DNA of 64,000 bases from positions 1,612,001-1,676,000 of the forward strand of contig NZ_CP096882.1 in the NCBI RefSeq assembly GCF_023273875.1. The letters are read 5' to 3'. Below the pieces are notes generated by a model. It had not been told where the DNA came from and did no database searches. It worked only from the letters and a program-made list of their open reading frames with translations. Shown piece by piece: positions 24,250 through 32,912 of this stretch (the first letter of the stretch is position 1; the number at the start of each line of letters is the position of its first letter). The stretch is from Pseudarthrobacter sp. SSS035. GTDB taxonomy: Bacteria; Actinomycetota; Actinomycetes; Actinomycetales; Micrococcaceae. The position numbers and the translations under genes are program-made.

Positions 24250-25230
24250 ATGTACGCGATCGGTGTTGACCTTGGGGGTACTAAGACTGCTGCCGGGGTT
24301 GTTTCCGGGGACGGGGAGGTCTTGTTTTCGGAGACTATTCCGACTCTGAACCGGGATGGTGGGGACGCCATTTTGGACGCTACTGCGGCGCTGGTTTCTT
24401 CTCTTATGTCGCGGGCTCAGGCAGCGGGCCTGGACGTTGTGGGGGTTGGTGTTGGTTCGGCCGGGGTCATTGACGCCGCTCATGGTGTTGTGGTGTCCGC
24501 TACCGATGCGATCCTCGGGTGGGCCGGGACGGAGCTGACCGCAGGGTTGGCCGCCCGGCTTGGCCTGGCGCCGGAGGCTGTGCAGGCGGTGAACGATGTC
24601 CATGCGCACGCCCTGGGCGAGTCGTGGACGGGTTCCGCCGCGGGAACCGCAAGCTCGCTCCTGGTGGCCTTCGGCACCGGCGTCGGCGGCAGTTTTGTGC
24701 TGGCCGGGCACCCGGTCCTTGGTCACCGCTACGCGGGCGGGCACGTGGGCCACTTCGCGTCCCCATATGCGTTCCATGAGGGTCAGGCTTTGCCCTGCGT
24801 CTGCGGCGGGGCCGGGCATGTTGAGGCCATCGCCTCCGGGCCCGCCATCCGCGAGGCGTACGTGCGTCTGGGCGGCCAGGAGCCGGCGCTGGACGCCCGC
24901 GGTGTCTTTGCCCTCGCCGGCGCCAGCGATGCCATAGCCATCCAGGCGGTGGGGATGGGCGCCTCTGCCGCCGGCCAGGCCGTGGGCGGACTCGCCAACA
25001 TCCTGGACCCCGAAGTGGTGGTGGTTTCCGGCGGGCTCTCCGACGCCGGCGCGCCCTGGTGGCGTCCCATGGAACGCGCCCTGCGCGCCGAACTCCTGCC
25101 CGCGCTGCTCGGCCTCCCCATCCTTCCCGCTAAACTCGGCAACGCGGCAGCAATGGTGGGCGCCGCGCGCCTGGTGCTCAACGCAGACTCTTATTCCACG
25201 CCGCCACATATCCAGAGGAACCGACCGTGA
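24250..25230 (+). CDS. nanK: ROK-family kinase, probable N-acetylmannosamine kinase
   Basis: A 326-residue sugar kinase with the phosphate motif GVDLGGTKTAAGVV at the start and the catalytic region VNDVHAHALGESW. The ROK zinc motif, usually CxCGxxGCxE, reads CVCGGAGHVE here, so the third Cys is His, which could still bind zinc. Between nanA and nanE it most likely makes ManNAc-6-phosphate. AGGAAG precedes the ATG. The first about 80 codons use T- and GGG-ending codons far more than the rest of the gene. The stop overlaps nanE by GTGA. Confidence 0.88.
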   Translation: MYAIGVDLGGTKTAAGVVSGDGEVLFSETIPTLNRDGGDAILDATAALVSSLMSRAQAAGLDVVGVGVGSAGVIDAAHGVVVSATDAILGWAGTELTAGLAARLGLAPEAVQAVNDVHAHALGESWTGSAAGTASSLLVAFGTGVGGSFVLAGHPVLGHRYAGGHVGHFASPYAFHEGQALPCVCGGAGHVEAIASGPAIREAYVRLGGQEPALDARGVFALAGASDAIAIQAVGMGASAAGQAVGGLANILDPEVVVVSGGLSDAGAPWWRPMERALRAELLPALLGLPILPAKLGNAAAMVGAARLVLNADSYSTPPHIQRNRP

Positions 25231-25910
25231 TTCTGACCCCCGAAGCCCTCGAAGCCCTGCGCGGGCAACTCATCGTCTCCTGCCAGGCGTATCCGGGCGA
25301 GCCCCTGCGGGACCCGCGCACCACGGCGCAGATGGCCGCTTCCGCAGTGATCGGCGGCGCCTCCGCCGTCCGTGTCCAAGGCCTGGCCGATGTGCAGTTC
25401 ACCCGTGCAGCGGTGGAGGTTCCGGTGATCGGGCTCTGGAAGGATGGTCACGACGGCGTCTTCATCACTCCCACACTCCGGCACGCTTTGGCGGTGGCCA
25501 ACGCGGGCGCCCACGTGGTGGCGATCGACGGCACGCGCCGGGAGCGTCCGGACGGCCTGACCCTGGCCCAGACGGTGGCGGGCATCCACCAGGATTCCCA
25601 CGCGCTGGTGATGGCGGACTGCGGCTCGTTCGACGACGCTGCCGCCGCGGTCGAGACCGGAGCCGACCTGATCGGCACCACCTTGTCCGGTTACTCTGGC
25701 GAGCGCCCCAAGACGCACGGCCCCGACCTGGAACTGCTGAAGCAGATCGCCGCCGCCGGCTTCGGCGTGCCGCTCATCGCCGAAGGCCGCCTCCACTCCC
25801 CCGCCCAGGCCCGCCAGTGCCTCGACGCCGGCGCGTTCGCCGTCGTCGTCGGTACCGCGATCACGCACCCGGCCACCATCACCGGCTGGTTCACAGAGGC
25901 CCTGAAGTGA
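25227..25910 (+). CDS. nanE: N-acetylmannosamine-6-phosphate 2-epimerase
   Basis: A 227-residue TIM-barrel enzyme converting ManNAc-6-P to GlcNAc-6-P. Conserved NanE pieces are LIVSCQAYPGEPLRDP, GLWKDGHDGVFITPT (with the catalytic Lys), VVAIDGTRRERPDG, MADCGSFDDAAAAVETGAD, TTLSGYSG, and VPLIAEGRLHSP. The GTG start overlaps the nanK stop, and its own stop overlaps the nagA GTG, so all three are coupled. Confidence 0.95.
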   Translation: MILTPEALEALRGQLIVSCQAYPGEPLRDPRTTAQMAASAVIGGASAVRVQGLADVQFTRAAVEVPVIGLWKDGHDGVFITPTLRHALAVANAGAHVVAIDGTRRERPDGLTLAQTVAGIHQDSHALVMADCGSFDDAAAAVETGADLIGTTLSGYSGERPKTHGPDLELLKQIAAAGFGVPLIAEGRLHSPAQARQCLDAGAFAVVVGTAITHPATITGWFTEALK

Positions 25911-27193
25911 CTCCGCCGCCGGAACGAGCACAGCCGGAACGAGCACATCCGGAACAAACACAGCCCACCGCGGCCGGGTCCGGGAACTACCTGCTGGCCG
26001 GCACAGTCCTGACCGACGGTTCGGTCCAGAACGACGCGGTTGTGGCGGTCGCGGACGGCCGCATCGCCTATGTGGGGCCCCGCGCTGGCCTGGCTGAGGC
26101 GTCGCTGCCCGGCCTTGAAGAACTCGAACTTCCACCGGGGAGCATGATTCTGCCCGGCCTCGTGGACCTGCACTGCCATGGGGCGGTGGGCGGCGACTTC
26201 CCCAGCGGCGACAGCGGGGCTGCCAGGACCGCCGTTGACTTCCTGCACCGCAGCGGCACCACCACGCTGCTCGCAAGCACGGTGACCGCGTCCCGCGAGG
26301 ACCTGCTGCGTGGCTTGGAAACCCTGCGGCTGCTCGCCGATGAAGGGCTCATCGCGGGCATCCATTCCGAGGGGCCGTTCCTGTCCCACGCTCGCTGCGG
26401 CGCACAGGATCCGCGGTACCTGCGTGAGCCGGACCTCGCTCTGCTGGGCGACCTGCTGGCCGCGGCCGGCGGCCACCTGCGGACCATGACCTACGCGCCT
26501 GAACTTCCCGGCGCCGACGCCGTGGTGCGTATGCTCGCCGAACACGGCGTCACGCCGTCGTTGGGCCATACTGACGCGGACGCGCGGACGACGGCGGCCT
26601 CCCTCACCGAGGCGGCGGAGCTTTTGGCGGCATCCGGCCTGGGGACCGTATCGCGCCCCACCATCACACATCTCTTCAACGGCATGCCGCCGCTGCACCA
26701 CCGCAGCCCCGGACCCGTCGCCGCGTGCCTCCGGCTGGCCGGGGCCGGCACGATCGCCGTCGAACTCATCGCCGACGGCGCGCACCTGGACCCTGAAACG
26801 GTTCGGATGGTCTTCGAGCTGGTGGGGGCGGACAATGTGGTCCTGGTGACCGACTCCATGGCCGCCACCGGGCTGCCGGACGGGGACTACGAGCTTGGCC
26901 CCGCCGCCGTCTCCGTCAGCGGTGCCGTGGCCCGGCTCAGCAACGGCACCCTCGCCGGCGGGACGGCCACCCTGCTGGACGTTGTGCGGCGGACCATTGA
27001 CGCCGGCGTGGAGCCGGCTGCCGCTGTTCTGTCAGCCACCGCAGTTCCGGCGGCCATCATCGGCCAGTCGCAGGAATTCGGAAGCCTGCGCGCGGGCCTG
27101 CGTGCCGACGTCGTGGTGGCGGACCGGAACTTCCGCCGCGTCCTGGTCCTGCGCGAGGGGCGCACCCTGGGCCGCCCCGCCGTCGGGGTTTAG
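25907..27193 (+). CDS. nagA: N-acetylglucosamine-6-phosphate deacetylase
   Basis: A 428-residue amidohydrolase giving glucosamine-6-phosphate and acetate. Metal and catalytic motifs are LVDLHCHGA, GIHSEGPFLS, PSLGHTDAD, THLFNGMPPLHH, and LVTDSMAATG with the catalytic Asp. The N-terminal 20 residues include a small tandem repeat not needed for activity. The GTG at 25907 overlaps the nanE stop by GTGA. It is the last gene of the plus-strand operon; nagB, which finishes the pathway, is at 37.5 kb. Confidence 0.95.
   Translation: MTPPPERAQPERAHPEQTQPTAAGSGNYLLAGTVLTDGSVQNDAVVAVADGRIAYVGPRAGLAEASLPGLEELELPPGSMILPGLVDLHCHGAVGGDFPSGDSGAARTAVDFLHRSGTTTLLASTVTASREDLLRGLETLRLLADEGLIAGIHSEGPFLSHARCGAQDPRYLREPDLALLGDLLAAAGGHLRTMTYAPELPGADAVVRMLAEHGVTPSLGHTDADARTTAASLTEAAELLAASGLGTVSRPTITHLFNGMPPLHHRSPGPVAACLRLAGAGTIAVELIADGAHLDPETVRMVFELVGADNVVLVTDSMAATGLPDGDYELGPAAVSVSGAVARLSNGTLAGGTATLLDVVRRTIDAGVEPAAAVLSATAVPAAIIGQSQEFGSLRAGLRADVVVADRNFRRVLVLREGRTLGRPAVGV
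25919..25963 (+). repeat. Three 15-bp tandem repeats at the nagA 5' end
   Basis: CCGGAACGAGCACAG and two near copies encode PERAQ, PERAH and PEQTQ. Copies differ by a few bases. Being in-frame, they change only the length of the N-terminal tail. Confidence 0.75.
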
Positions 27194-27460
27194 CAACGGC
27201 TCTGGCCGCCTGACACTCCGTGGTGACGAGGGCCCGGCGGAGAGTGCAAAGGCGAGCGTGTTCAATGTTTACCTATGGGACACGGCAGGGCGGGCTCCCG
27301 GTCAAAAATTTCGCAATCGCACACCCGCCGCGCTGCCTGGTTGGGCAAACGACCAATGCCGTTTTCGCGAGCGGCGGCTAGCGTCTATAGGGCATGTGGC
27401 TCAGGTCACCCGCCGCCCAGCGTTGAACCTGACGGTCCGCCTATCGAAAGCCTCGTCACC

Positions 27461-28873
27461 ATGAACACGGACACACAGCTGTCAAAAACACTCAAGCCGC
27501 GGCATCTCTCCATGATCGCGATCGCCGGCGTCATTGGCGCCGGGCTGTTCGTTGGCTCAGGAGCAGCGATTCAGCAAGCAGGCCCAGGCATCCTCCTGGC
27601 TTACGCGGCAGCCGGGCTCGTGGTCATCCTGGTCATGCGGATGCTCGGCGAAATGGCCGCAGCCAATCCGGAAACCGGGTCCTTTTCCGCTTACGCCGAC
27701 AAAGCGCTGGGACGCTGGGCGGGGTTCAGCATCGGTTGGCTGTATGCCTGGTTCTGGATCATCGTCCTGGGAATCGAGGCGACCGCCGGCGCAGCAATTA
27801 TGCACCGCTGGGTGCCGGGCATCGACCAATGGGTGTGGGCGCTGCTGCTCATGGTCCTTCTGACGCTGACCAACCTTGGCTCGGTGAAGTCCTATGGTGA
27901 ATTCGAGTTCTGGTTCGCTTCTATCAAAGTGACGGCCATCGTGCTTTTCCTGCTGTTCGGCATTGCCGCCATCCTCGGCCTTGTTCCCGGGGTTCCCGCC
28001 CCGGGAGTCAGTAACCTGCTTGAAAACGGCGGGTTCTTCCCGAACGGTCCAGGCGCCGTGCTGGCCGGCATTCTGGTGGTGGTGTTCTCCTTCTTCGGGG
28101 CCGAGATCGCCACGATCGCCGCCGGCGAGTCCGAAAATCCCGTTGACGCGGTCAAGAAGGCCGTCAAGTCCACCGTATGGCGCATCCTGGTCTTCTACAT
28201 CGGGTCCATCGCCATCGTCGTAACCCTGCTGCCCTGGAACTCCGCCAACGTGGCCAAGAGCCCGTATGTGGCCGTCATTGAGCTGTTCGGCATTCCGGGT
28301 GCGGGAACCATTATGGACATCGTCGTGCTGACATCGGTCCTGTCTTGCCTGAATTCCGGCCTCTACACCGCCAGCCGCATGCTGTTCTCCCTCTCCCAGC
28401 GAGGAGATGCCCCGAAGTCCTGGACCAAGATCTCCAAGCGCGGTGTTCCGGCGGCCGCCGTGCTGTCATCCACCGTGGTCGGGTTCATCACGGTGGGACT
28501 GAACTATGTTGCCCCGGAAACGGTATTTCTTTTCCTGGTCAATACCTCGGGCGCCATCGCACTCTTCGTGTGGCTGGTCATCGCCACCTCACAGCTGATC
28601 CTGCGCCGCCGTATGGGCGCAGCCGCAAAGGACCTCGCCATGAAGATGTGGCTTTACCCGTACCTGACGTGGCTCGCAATCGCCAGCATCGTCGCCCTGC
28701 TCATCGGCATGCTGATCCTGGACGCAACCCGCGAATCGCTGCTGCTCTCCATGGCACTCGCCGCTGTCGTCGTCGGCATTGCCGTATTCCGATACCGGAA
28801 GAACCTCAGCCCACATCAGCCCAACGACGTGAACGAAGCCGAAGACGCGTCCTTGCGCACTCCCGCCCTGTAG
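27461..28873 (+). CDS. Amino acid permease (APC superfamily, GABA/AAT type)
   Basis: A 470-residue inner-membrane transporter with 12 predicted helices. The first helix has GVIGAGLFVGSGAAI and the conserved amphipathic part GEMAAANPETGSFSAYADKALG, typical of GabP/AnsP-like proton-coupled permeases. The substrate cannot be fixed. The ATG at 27461 starts the conserved part although the frame is open for 62 codons upstream; only a weak ribosome site is seen. It stands alone behind the sialic acid operon. Confidence 0.9.
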   Translation: MNTDTQLSKTLKPRHLSMIAIAGVIGAGLFVGSGAAIQQAGPGILLAYAAAGLVVILVMRMLGEMAAANPETGSFSAYADKALGRWAGFSIGWLYAWFWIIVLGIEATAGAAIMHRWVPGIDQWVWALLLMVLLTLTNLGSVKSYGEFEFWFASIKVTAIVLFLLFGIAAILGLVPGVPAPGVSNLLENGGFFPNGPGAVLAGILVVVFSFFGAEIATIAAGESENPVDAVKKAVKSTVWRILVFYIGSIAIVVTLLPWNSANVAKSPYVAVIELFGIPGAGTIMDIVVLTSVLSCLNSGLYTASRMLFSLSQRGDAPKSWTKISKRGVPAAAVLSSTVVGFITVGLNYVAPETVFLFLVNTSGAIALFVWLVIATSQLILRRRMGAAAKDLAMKMWLYPYLTWLAIASIVALLIGMLILDATRESLLLSMALAAVVVGIAVFRYRKNLSPHQPNDVNEAEDASLRTPAL

Positions 28874-28887
28874 GCGGCAACTGCGCC

Positions 28888-28915
28888 AATCGACGGATAA
28901 GTGGCACCGTCGATT
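28888..28915 (+). terminator. Probable terminator after the amino acid permease
   Basis: AATCGACGG and CCGTCGATT form a 9-bp stem with a 10-nt loop, followed by TTCC, 14 bp past the permease stop. Confidence 0.5.
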
Positions 28916-28993
28916 TCCGAAGCATCGGCACTGGCGCGCACGCTTGCAGGGGCGGACAATTGGAGCACCTTGCAGTGACTGTTTGGAGCCATC

Positions 28994-29821
28994 ATGCGCC
29001 GTTCCACTGGCTGGCTAAGACACCACAGGCTTTTGGCATTCTTTGTCCTGACTTACGCGATTTCCTGGGCATCGTGGCCCGCTTATGCGTCAGGACTGAT
29101 CCCGCGCATGGAATTCCTGCCGATAGGCCCGCTGGCTGCGGCAATCATCGTCATCGCCCTGGCCGAGGGCCGCCCTGGCTTCCGCGACTGGGGCCGGCGC
29201 CTCATCCGGTGGCGCGTCGGGTGGGTCTGGTACGCCGTCGCGCTTCTCCTCCCTGTCGTCCTTGTCCTCGTGACGGGGCTCATCACCATGGCACTCGGGG
29301 CCTCCGCTCCGGGCCTCGCACAGCTGACGTGGAGCGGGCTGCTGACCGTCTTCGCCGTCCGGCTGGTCAATCCGATGGACGGACCACTGGGCGAAGAACC
29401 CGGATTCCGCGGCTACGCCCTCCCGCTGCTTCAGGCCTCCCGTCCGCCGCTGCTGTCCGCAGCCATTCTCGGCGTCCTCGTGGCCCTGTGGCACCTGCCG
29501 CTGGTCCTCTTTGGCGGGCTCAGCCTGATCGGCCTGCCGACGACGTTCGCCATCACCTTCCTCTACGTGTGGCTTTTCAACCGCACAGGCGGCAGCGTCC
29601 TGCTGACGCTCCTGTTCCACAACAGCCAGGGCACCTTCACGACGGGTTCCTTCGGCTTCACCGGCGCCGGCGCCGGCGCCGACCGCGCGGAGCTGATCTA
29701 CTTCGGCGTCGTCGTCCTCGCGGTTCTGGCCACTGTGGCGCTGGACCGCCGGGCCTGGCGCAAGGCACCCCGCCCGGCCACCGCCGTCGGGCGTTTCTCC
29801 TTCAGGAGGCGTCCGATGTAA
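28994..29821 (+). CDS. CPBP-family intramembrane metalloprotease
   Basis: A 275-residue membrane protein of the CAAX-protease/bacteriocin-processing family with about eight hydrophobic segments. The catalytic motifs are GEEPGFRGYALP (EExxxR), LWHLPL and LFHNSQG, so the active site seems complete. Such enzymes cleave prenylated or bacteriocin-type substrates or serve in self-immunity; the substrate here is unknown. The next membrane-protein gene follows 41 bp downstream. Confidence 0.87.
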   Translation: MRRSTGWLRHHRLLAFFVLTYAISWASWPAYASGLIPRMEFLPIGPLAAAIIVIALAEGRPGFRDWGRRLIRWRVGWVWYAVALLLPVVLVLVTGLITMALGASAPGLAQLTWSGLLTVFAVRLVNPMDGPLGEEPGFRGYALPLLQASRPPLLSAAILGVLVALWHLPLVLFGGLSLIGLPTTFAITFLYVWLFNRTGGSVLLTLLFHNSQGTFTTGSFGFTGAGAGADRAELIYFGVVVLAVLATVALDRRAWRKAPRPATAVGRFSFRRRPM

Positions 29822-29862
29822 ACGACGGCGGGCGCGCGCATCCCACCAAGTCAGGAGGAAAA

Positions 29863-30489
29863 ATGGCCCCACCATTAGCTAAGGCTGCCGGCCCTATCGC
29901 TCTGGTGTCCGGCGTCGTCTTCGCTGCTGTGGACGTGGCCCGTCTACTCACTGCCGACCGGAGCCTCGACCGGATCGAAATGATGCGGCAGACGCCCTTC
30001 ATAGTCGCCAATGCCCTGTACTGGGTGGTGTTCATTGGGCTTGTCCTCGCACTGGTGTCTGTCTACTTCAGGCTCGGCGGCCGGGCGCGAGGACTGGGCG
30101 CCGTTGCATTCTGCTTCGCGCTCGTCGGCACCCTGGACATGGCCGGCAACATGTGGTTTGACGGCTTCGCCGGCCCCTGGATTGCCGACGTCGCCCCCGG
30201 CGCGATCCTTGCCGGCGGGTCTGGAATGCTGGTGATCGGCGGGTTCTCCAGTTATGTTCTGTTCGCCGTCGGCTGGGTGGTCTTTGGCATCGCTGGCTGG
30301 CGTTCACACATGTTTCCCGTGTGGCTTGGCCTGCTGTTCGTTGTCGCAGGACTCCTTGGCTACAACGCCGGACTGCCGCCGTACGGGATCCCCATCGGCC
30401 TGGTCATGGCAGCACTGGGATGGTGGATCATCCGCACAGGCGCCCCGGCCACGCCTCCCCGCGGAGTGACAACGCGCCCGCGGTCTTAG
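29863..30489 (+). CDS. Hypothetical multi-pass membrane protein
   Basis: A 208-residue protein with about six hydrophobic helices and short loops. A perfect AGGAGG site precedes the ATG at 29863; a longer upstream frame runs through the CPBP gene out of frame and is not real. No family recognised. Its position right behind the CPBP protease suggests co-expression. Confidence 0.75.
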   Translation: MAPPLAKAAGPIALVSGVVFAAVDVARLLTADRSLDRIEMMRQTPFIVANALYWVVFIGLVLALVSVYFRLGGRARGLGAVAFCFALVGTLDMAGNMWFDGFAGPWIADVAPGAILAGGSGMLVIGGFSSYVLFAVGWVVFGIAGWRSHMFPVWLGLLFVVAGLLGYNAGLPPYGIPIGLVMAALGWWIIRTGAPATPPRGVTTRPRS

Positions 30490-30610
30490 GCGCGTTCCCG
30501 GTAGTCGTGCAAGGTCCGGTCCTGAACAGAATCTGACGGATGAGAAGCCAGCAGAACCCCCGGGACGTACCTGAAATGACCTCCCACAGGTCACGCCGTA
30601 GCCTTGTGGC

Positions 30611-31036
30611 ATGGGGAAGTTCGGTCGGTTTTGGTTTATTGGGATGTCCGCGGTGTTGGCCGGATGCTCGGTCGAGCCCGCGTCGATTGCCGAATCTGAG
30701 CGTCAGGGCGGGCTTCCTCCGGATGCGATCACCGCGAAGCCAGGCTCTTCTGCTCAGAGTCCCTTATATCCGTTCCCTCAGGCAGGCTGGCTCGATGCCG
30801 GCGCGAAATTCGCTGTCGTCCTGGGTGGCAGCTCAAGCTGTCCGGCTTTCCCGTCTTCAATCGAGGTGGTCGATGCCCATCACCTGACGCTGGGTATCGA
30901 CACCCGCGGTGGACCGAACTGCACCGCAGACCTGGCTCCGCGCACTTACATCATCAGGACCCCAAATGAGGTGGACGTCTCGCGGGAGGTAACGCTCCAA
31001 TATGGGAAAACGACTGTCGTTCTGCCGCCACTCTAG
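30611..31036 (+). CDS. Small putative lipoprotein
   Basis: A 141-residue protein with a signal peptide ending in a lipobox (VLAGC, Cys19), then a polar exported domain with two more Cys (SSSCPAF and GPNCTAD) that could form a disulphide. The start is the first ATG; no good ribosome site is seen. I do not recognise the family. It is followed by a second lipoprotein gene about 70 bp on. Confidence 0.7.
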   Translation: MGKFGRFWFIGMSAVLAGCSVEPASIAESERQGGLPPDAITAKPGSSAQSPLYPFPQAGWLDAGAKFAVVLGGSSSCPAFPSSIEVVDAHHLTLGIDTRGGPNCTADLAPRTYIIRTPNEVDVSREVTLQYGKTTVVLPPL

Positions 31037-31107
31037 GTGGACCCGGTTCCCAGCCGAGGGAGGACCTGCCCGAGGCATTCCCGCCGCATCGCGCTAGACT
31101 TTCGATC

Positions 31108-31941
31108 ATGACCGGTGCCACTGCCCGTCTTCTGGCTTGGCTCGTCGCCCTGACGATGCTCCTCACTGCGTGCGCGCCCGCGATCGGCTTTGACGAGACC
31201 GTCACGGATCGACCGAGCCCGAGCTCCTCGGCCCGGCCGGCCGCTGGCGACGTCGCCCCCGCCCCTCAGCGGACCCAGGACGCCACGCCGACGCCCACCC
31301 CCGCTCCTGCTCAGCTTCCCACGCCAACCGCGGCGCCCCAGGCGTTTGCCCTCAACCTCTACCAGGAGGGGGACTTCGTGCCGCAGTACACCTTCGACTG
31401 GTGTGTTGCGGCGAGCATCCAGATGACGCACAACCTCATCGATGACACCGGGGGCGGCACGTGGGCCGATCGCGCTCAGCAGGGCGACCTGTGGGAGAAG
31501 GCCCGGGCACGTTCGTCCAACTCGTTCAACGGCGCTAACCCGCTCGGATGGGCGGAGGTGCTGACCGACGTCGGGATGGGACCATACGCCGTCGTCAGCA
31601 TCGCCGACTACGGGGACGCGCTGCAAACGGCGGCGCGCGCCATCACCGAAACGGGCCGGCCGGTCGGGCTGGTCATGTGGAGTGGTCGCCACGCGTGGGT
31701 GATGAGCGGGTTTGAGTCGCTCGGCGATCCCGGCCAGTTCACGGAGTTCTCGGTCACCGGCATCCGCGTCCTGGATCCGCTCTACCCGCACGGCAGCGGG
31801 CAGTGGGGTCCGTCGCCCGCGCCCAACAGCCTGCTCACCCCCGAGCAGCTGGCGACGCAGTTCGTGGTCCGCGAGCCGCGACGCTGGAGCAGCGATCTGC
31901 CGGCCGGCTACCTGCTGGTGCTGCCGCAGGCCGGGGCCTGA
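31108..31941 (+). CDS. Lipoprotein with C39-like cysteine peptidase domain
   Basis: A 277-residue protein. The N-terminus is a lipoprotein signal (LLTAC), followed by about 55 residues of Pro/Ala/Thr-rich linker. The C-terminal about 190 residues resemble a papain-like C39 fold: the putative catalytic Cys is in TFDWCVAASIQMTHN, His in GRHAWVMSGFES, and Asp in VLDPLYP. It therefore may be an outer-surface peptidase or transglutaminase-like enzyme. It lies next to another lipoprotein, and a CPBP protease gene is 1.3 kb upstream. Confidence 0.72.
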   Translation: MTGATARLLAWLVALTMLLTACAPAIGFDETVTDRPSPSSSARPAAGDVAPAPQRTQDATPTPTPAPAQLPTPTAAPQAFALNLYQEGDFVPQYTFDWCVAASIQMTHNLIDDTGGGTWADRAQQGDLWEKARARSSNSFNGANPLGWAEVLTDVGMGPYAVVSIADYGDALQTAARAITETGRPVGLVMWSGRHAWVMSGFESLGDPGQFTEFSVTGIRVLDPLYPHGSGQWGPSPAPNSLLTPEQLATQFVVREPRRWSSDLPAGYLLVLPQAGA

Positions 31942-32160
31942 CCAGGCCTTTGTGCCCTGGGATTACTTCAACCTGGGCCGAAGGCTAGCAGGAACGGGCA
32001 GCGCGCCTAGCCTCCGTCACTGCCGTTGGCGATGTTCTTGGGCGGGGCCGCACGTTTCAGCTCAGCAATGCGGAGCCGATCAGTCTGCCGTCGCGATTCG
32101 CCGGCCGCGCTTTTGAGGCCGGCCGTTCTTCAGGTTCCTCCCTGGGCGTAGGCTCGGCCC

Positions 32161-32493
32161 ATGCATAGCGTCCGAGCTGGTTCGAGTGATTCCGTTGGGG
32201 GTGGTGACTCCGCACCGATTTACAGAGTTCGGCTCTGGACCCCGCCGCCAGCGTCGCATTTCGCCTGGTACGTGGATGAATGGGATGTCACTGACGCCGA
32301 GCAGGTCACGGACGTCATCGAATGGGGGGCGAAGAACGCAGACGGTCACCCATTCGAGGTTTTCCTTCGCTGGGAGGACCACCATTTCACGAGAGACGGA
32401 CGGCCGGAGCCATACTCGCGTTACACGCTGATTTACGGACAGCCGGCCGAGAATGCAACCACAATCGAAATTGTCTACACGGAGTCGAATTAG
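32161..32493 (+). CDS. Hypothetical protein
   Basis: A 110-residue soluble protein with a beta-rich core (RVRLWTPPPASHFAWYVDEWDV, noted in part; VFLRWEDHHF; YTLIYGQ). No membrane segment or known motif; Trp-rich. Third-position GC is lower than in neighbouring housekeeping genes, in line with an accessory region. Function unknown. Confidence 0.55.
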   Translation: MHSVRAGSSDSVGGGDSAPIYRVRLWTPPPASHFAWYVDEWDVTDAEQVTDVIEWGAKNADGHPFEVFLRWEDHHFTRDGRPEPYSRYTLIYGQPAENATTIEIVYTESN

Positions 32494-32875
32494 ATAAGGC
32501 GCGGACCTCTGGGAGTAATACGCAGGAGACAACGGAAAGAGCAGAGGAGCCCCGTTACGGGACGGCACTCTCAAGACATAGGTACAGCTGCGGTCACCCC
32601 CCGGTCTATAGGCTGGGACTGACCAATCAGAGTGAGGGAGCCACCGGCCATGAGTCCCCTGTTTAAGACCACCGCTGCATATCCGAATGCCTTAATGCTC
32701 CTGATAACCGAAGACGACCCCAATGTTCCGGACATCGACGGAATAGCCAACATTTGGCAAAGCGAGAGCACGCTCGCCCTTGCCGTCCAACACGACGTAG
32801 ACGGTGACGTTGAACTCCGAATCACTCACGAGGCCCCGTCTTCGTCCAAGATGATCCTGCTTTTCGATGGCATCC

Positions 32876-32912
32876 TGGTTGGGCCCCCGTTAGCAGTCCA
32901 GCGTTTATGCGA
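32876..32912 (+). repeat. IS terminal inverted repeat, orfB end
   Basis: It matches the reverse complement of 34095-34132 at most positions with one 1-nt gap. The orfB stop (32905-32907) lies inside it. Confidence 0.85.

Noticed and set aside
28345..30489. A 714-codon plus-strand frame
   Set aside because: Its first two thirds run out of frame through the permease and CPBP genes; only the end from 29863, which has its own AGGAGG site, is a real gene.
32099..32123. GCCGGCC/GGCCGGC hairpin after the C39-like lipoprotein gene
   Set aside because: Only a 7-bp stem, far from the stop codon at 31941 and with no T run; too weak to call a terminator.
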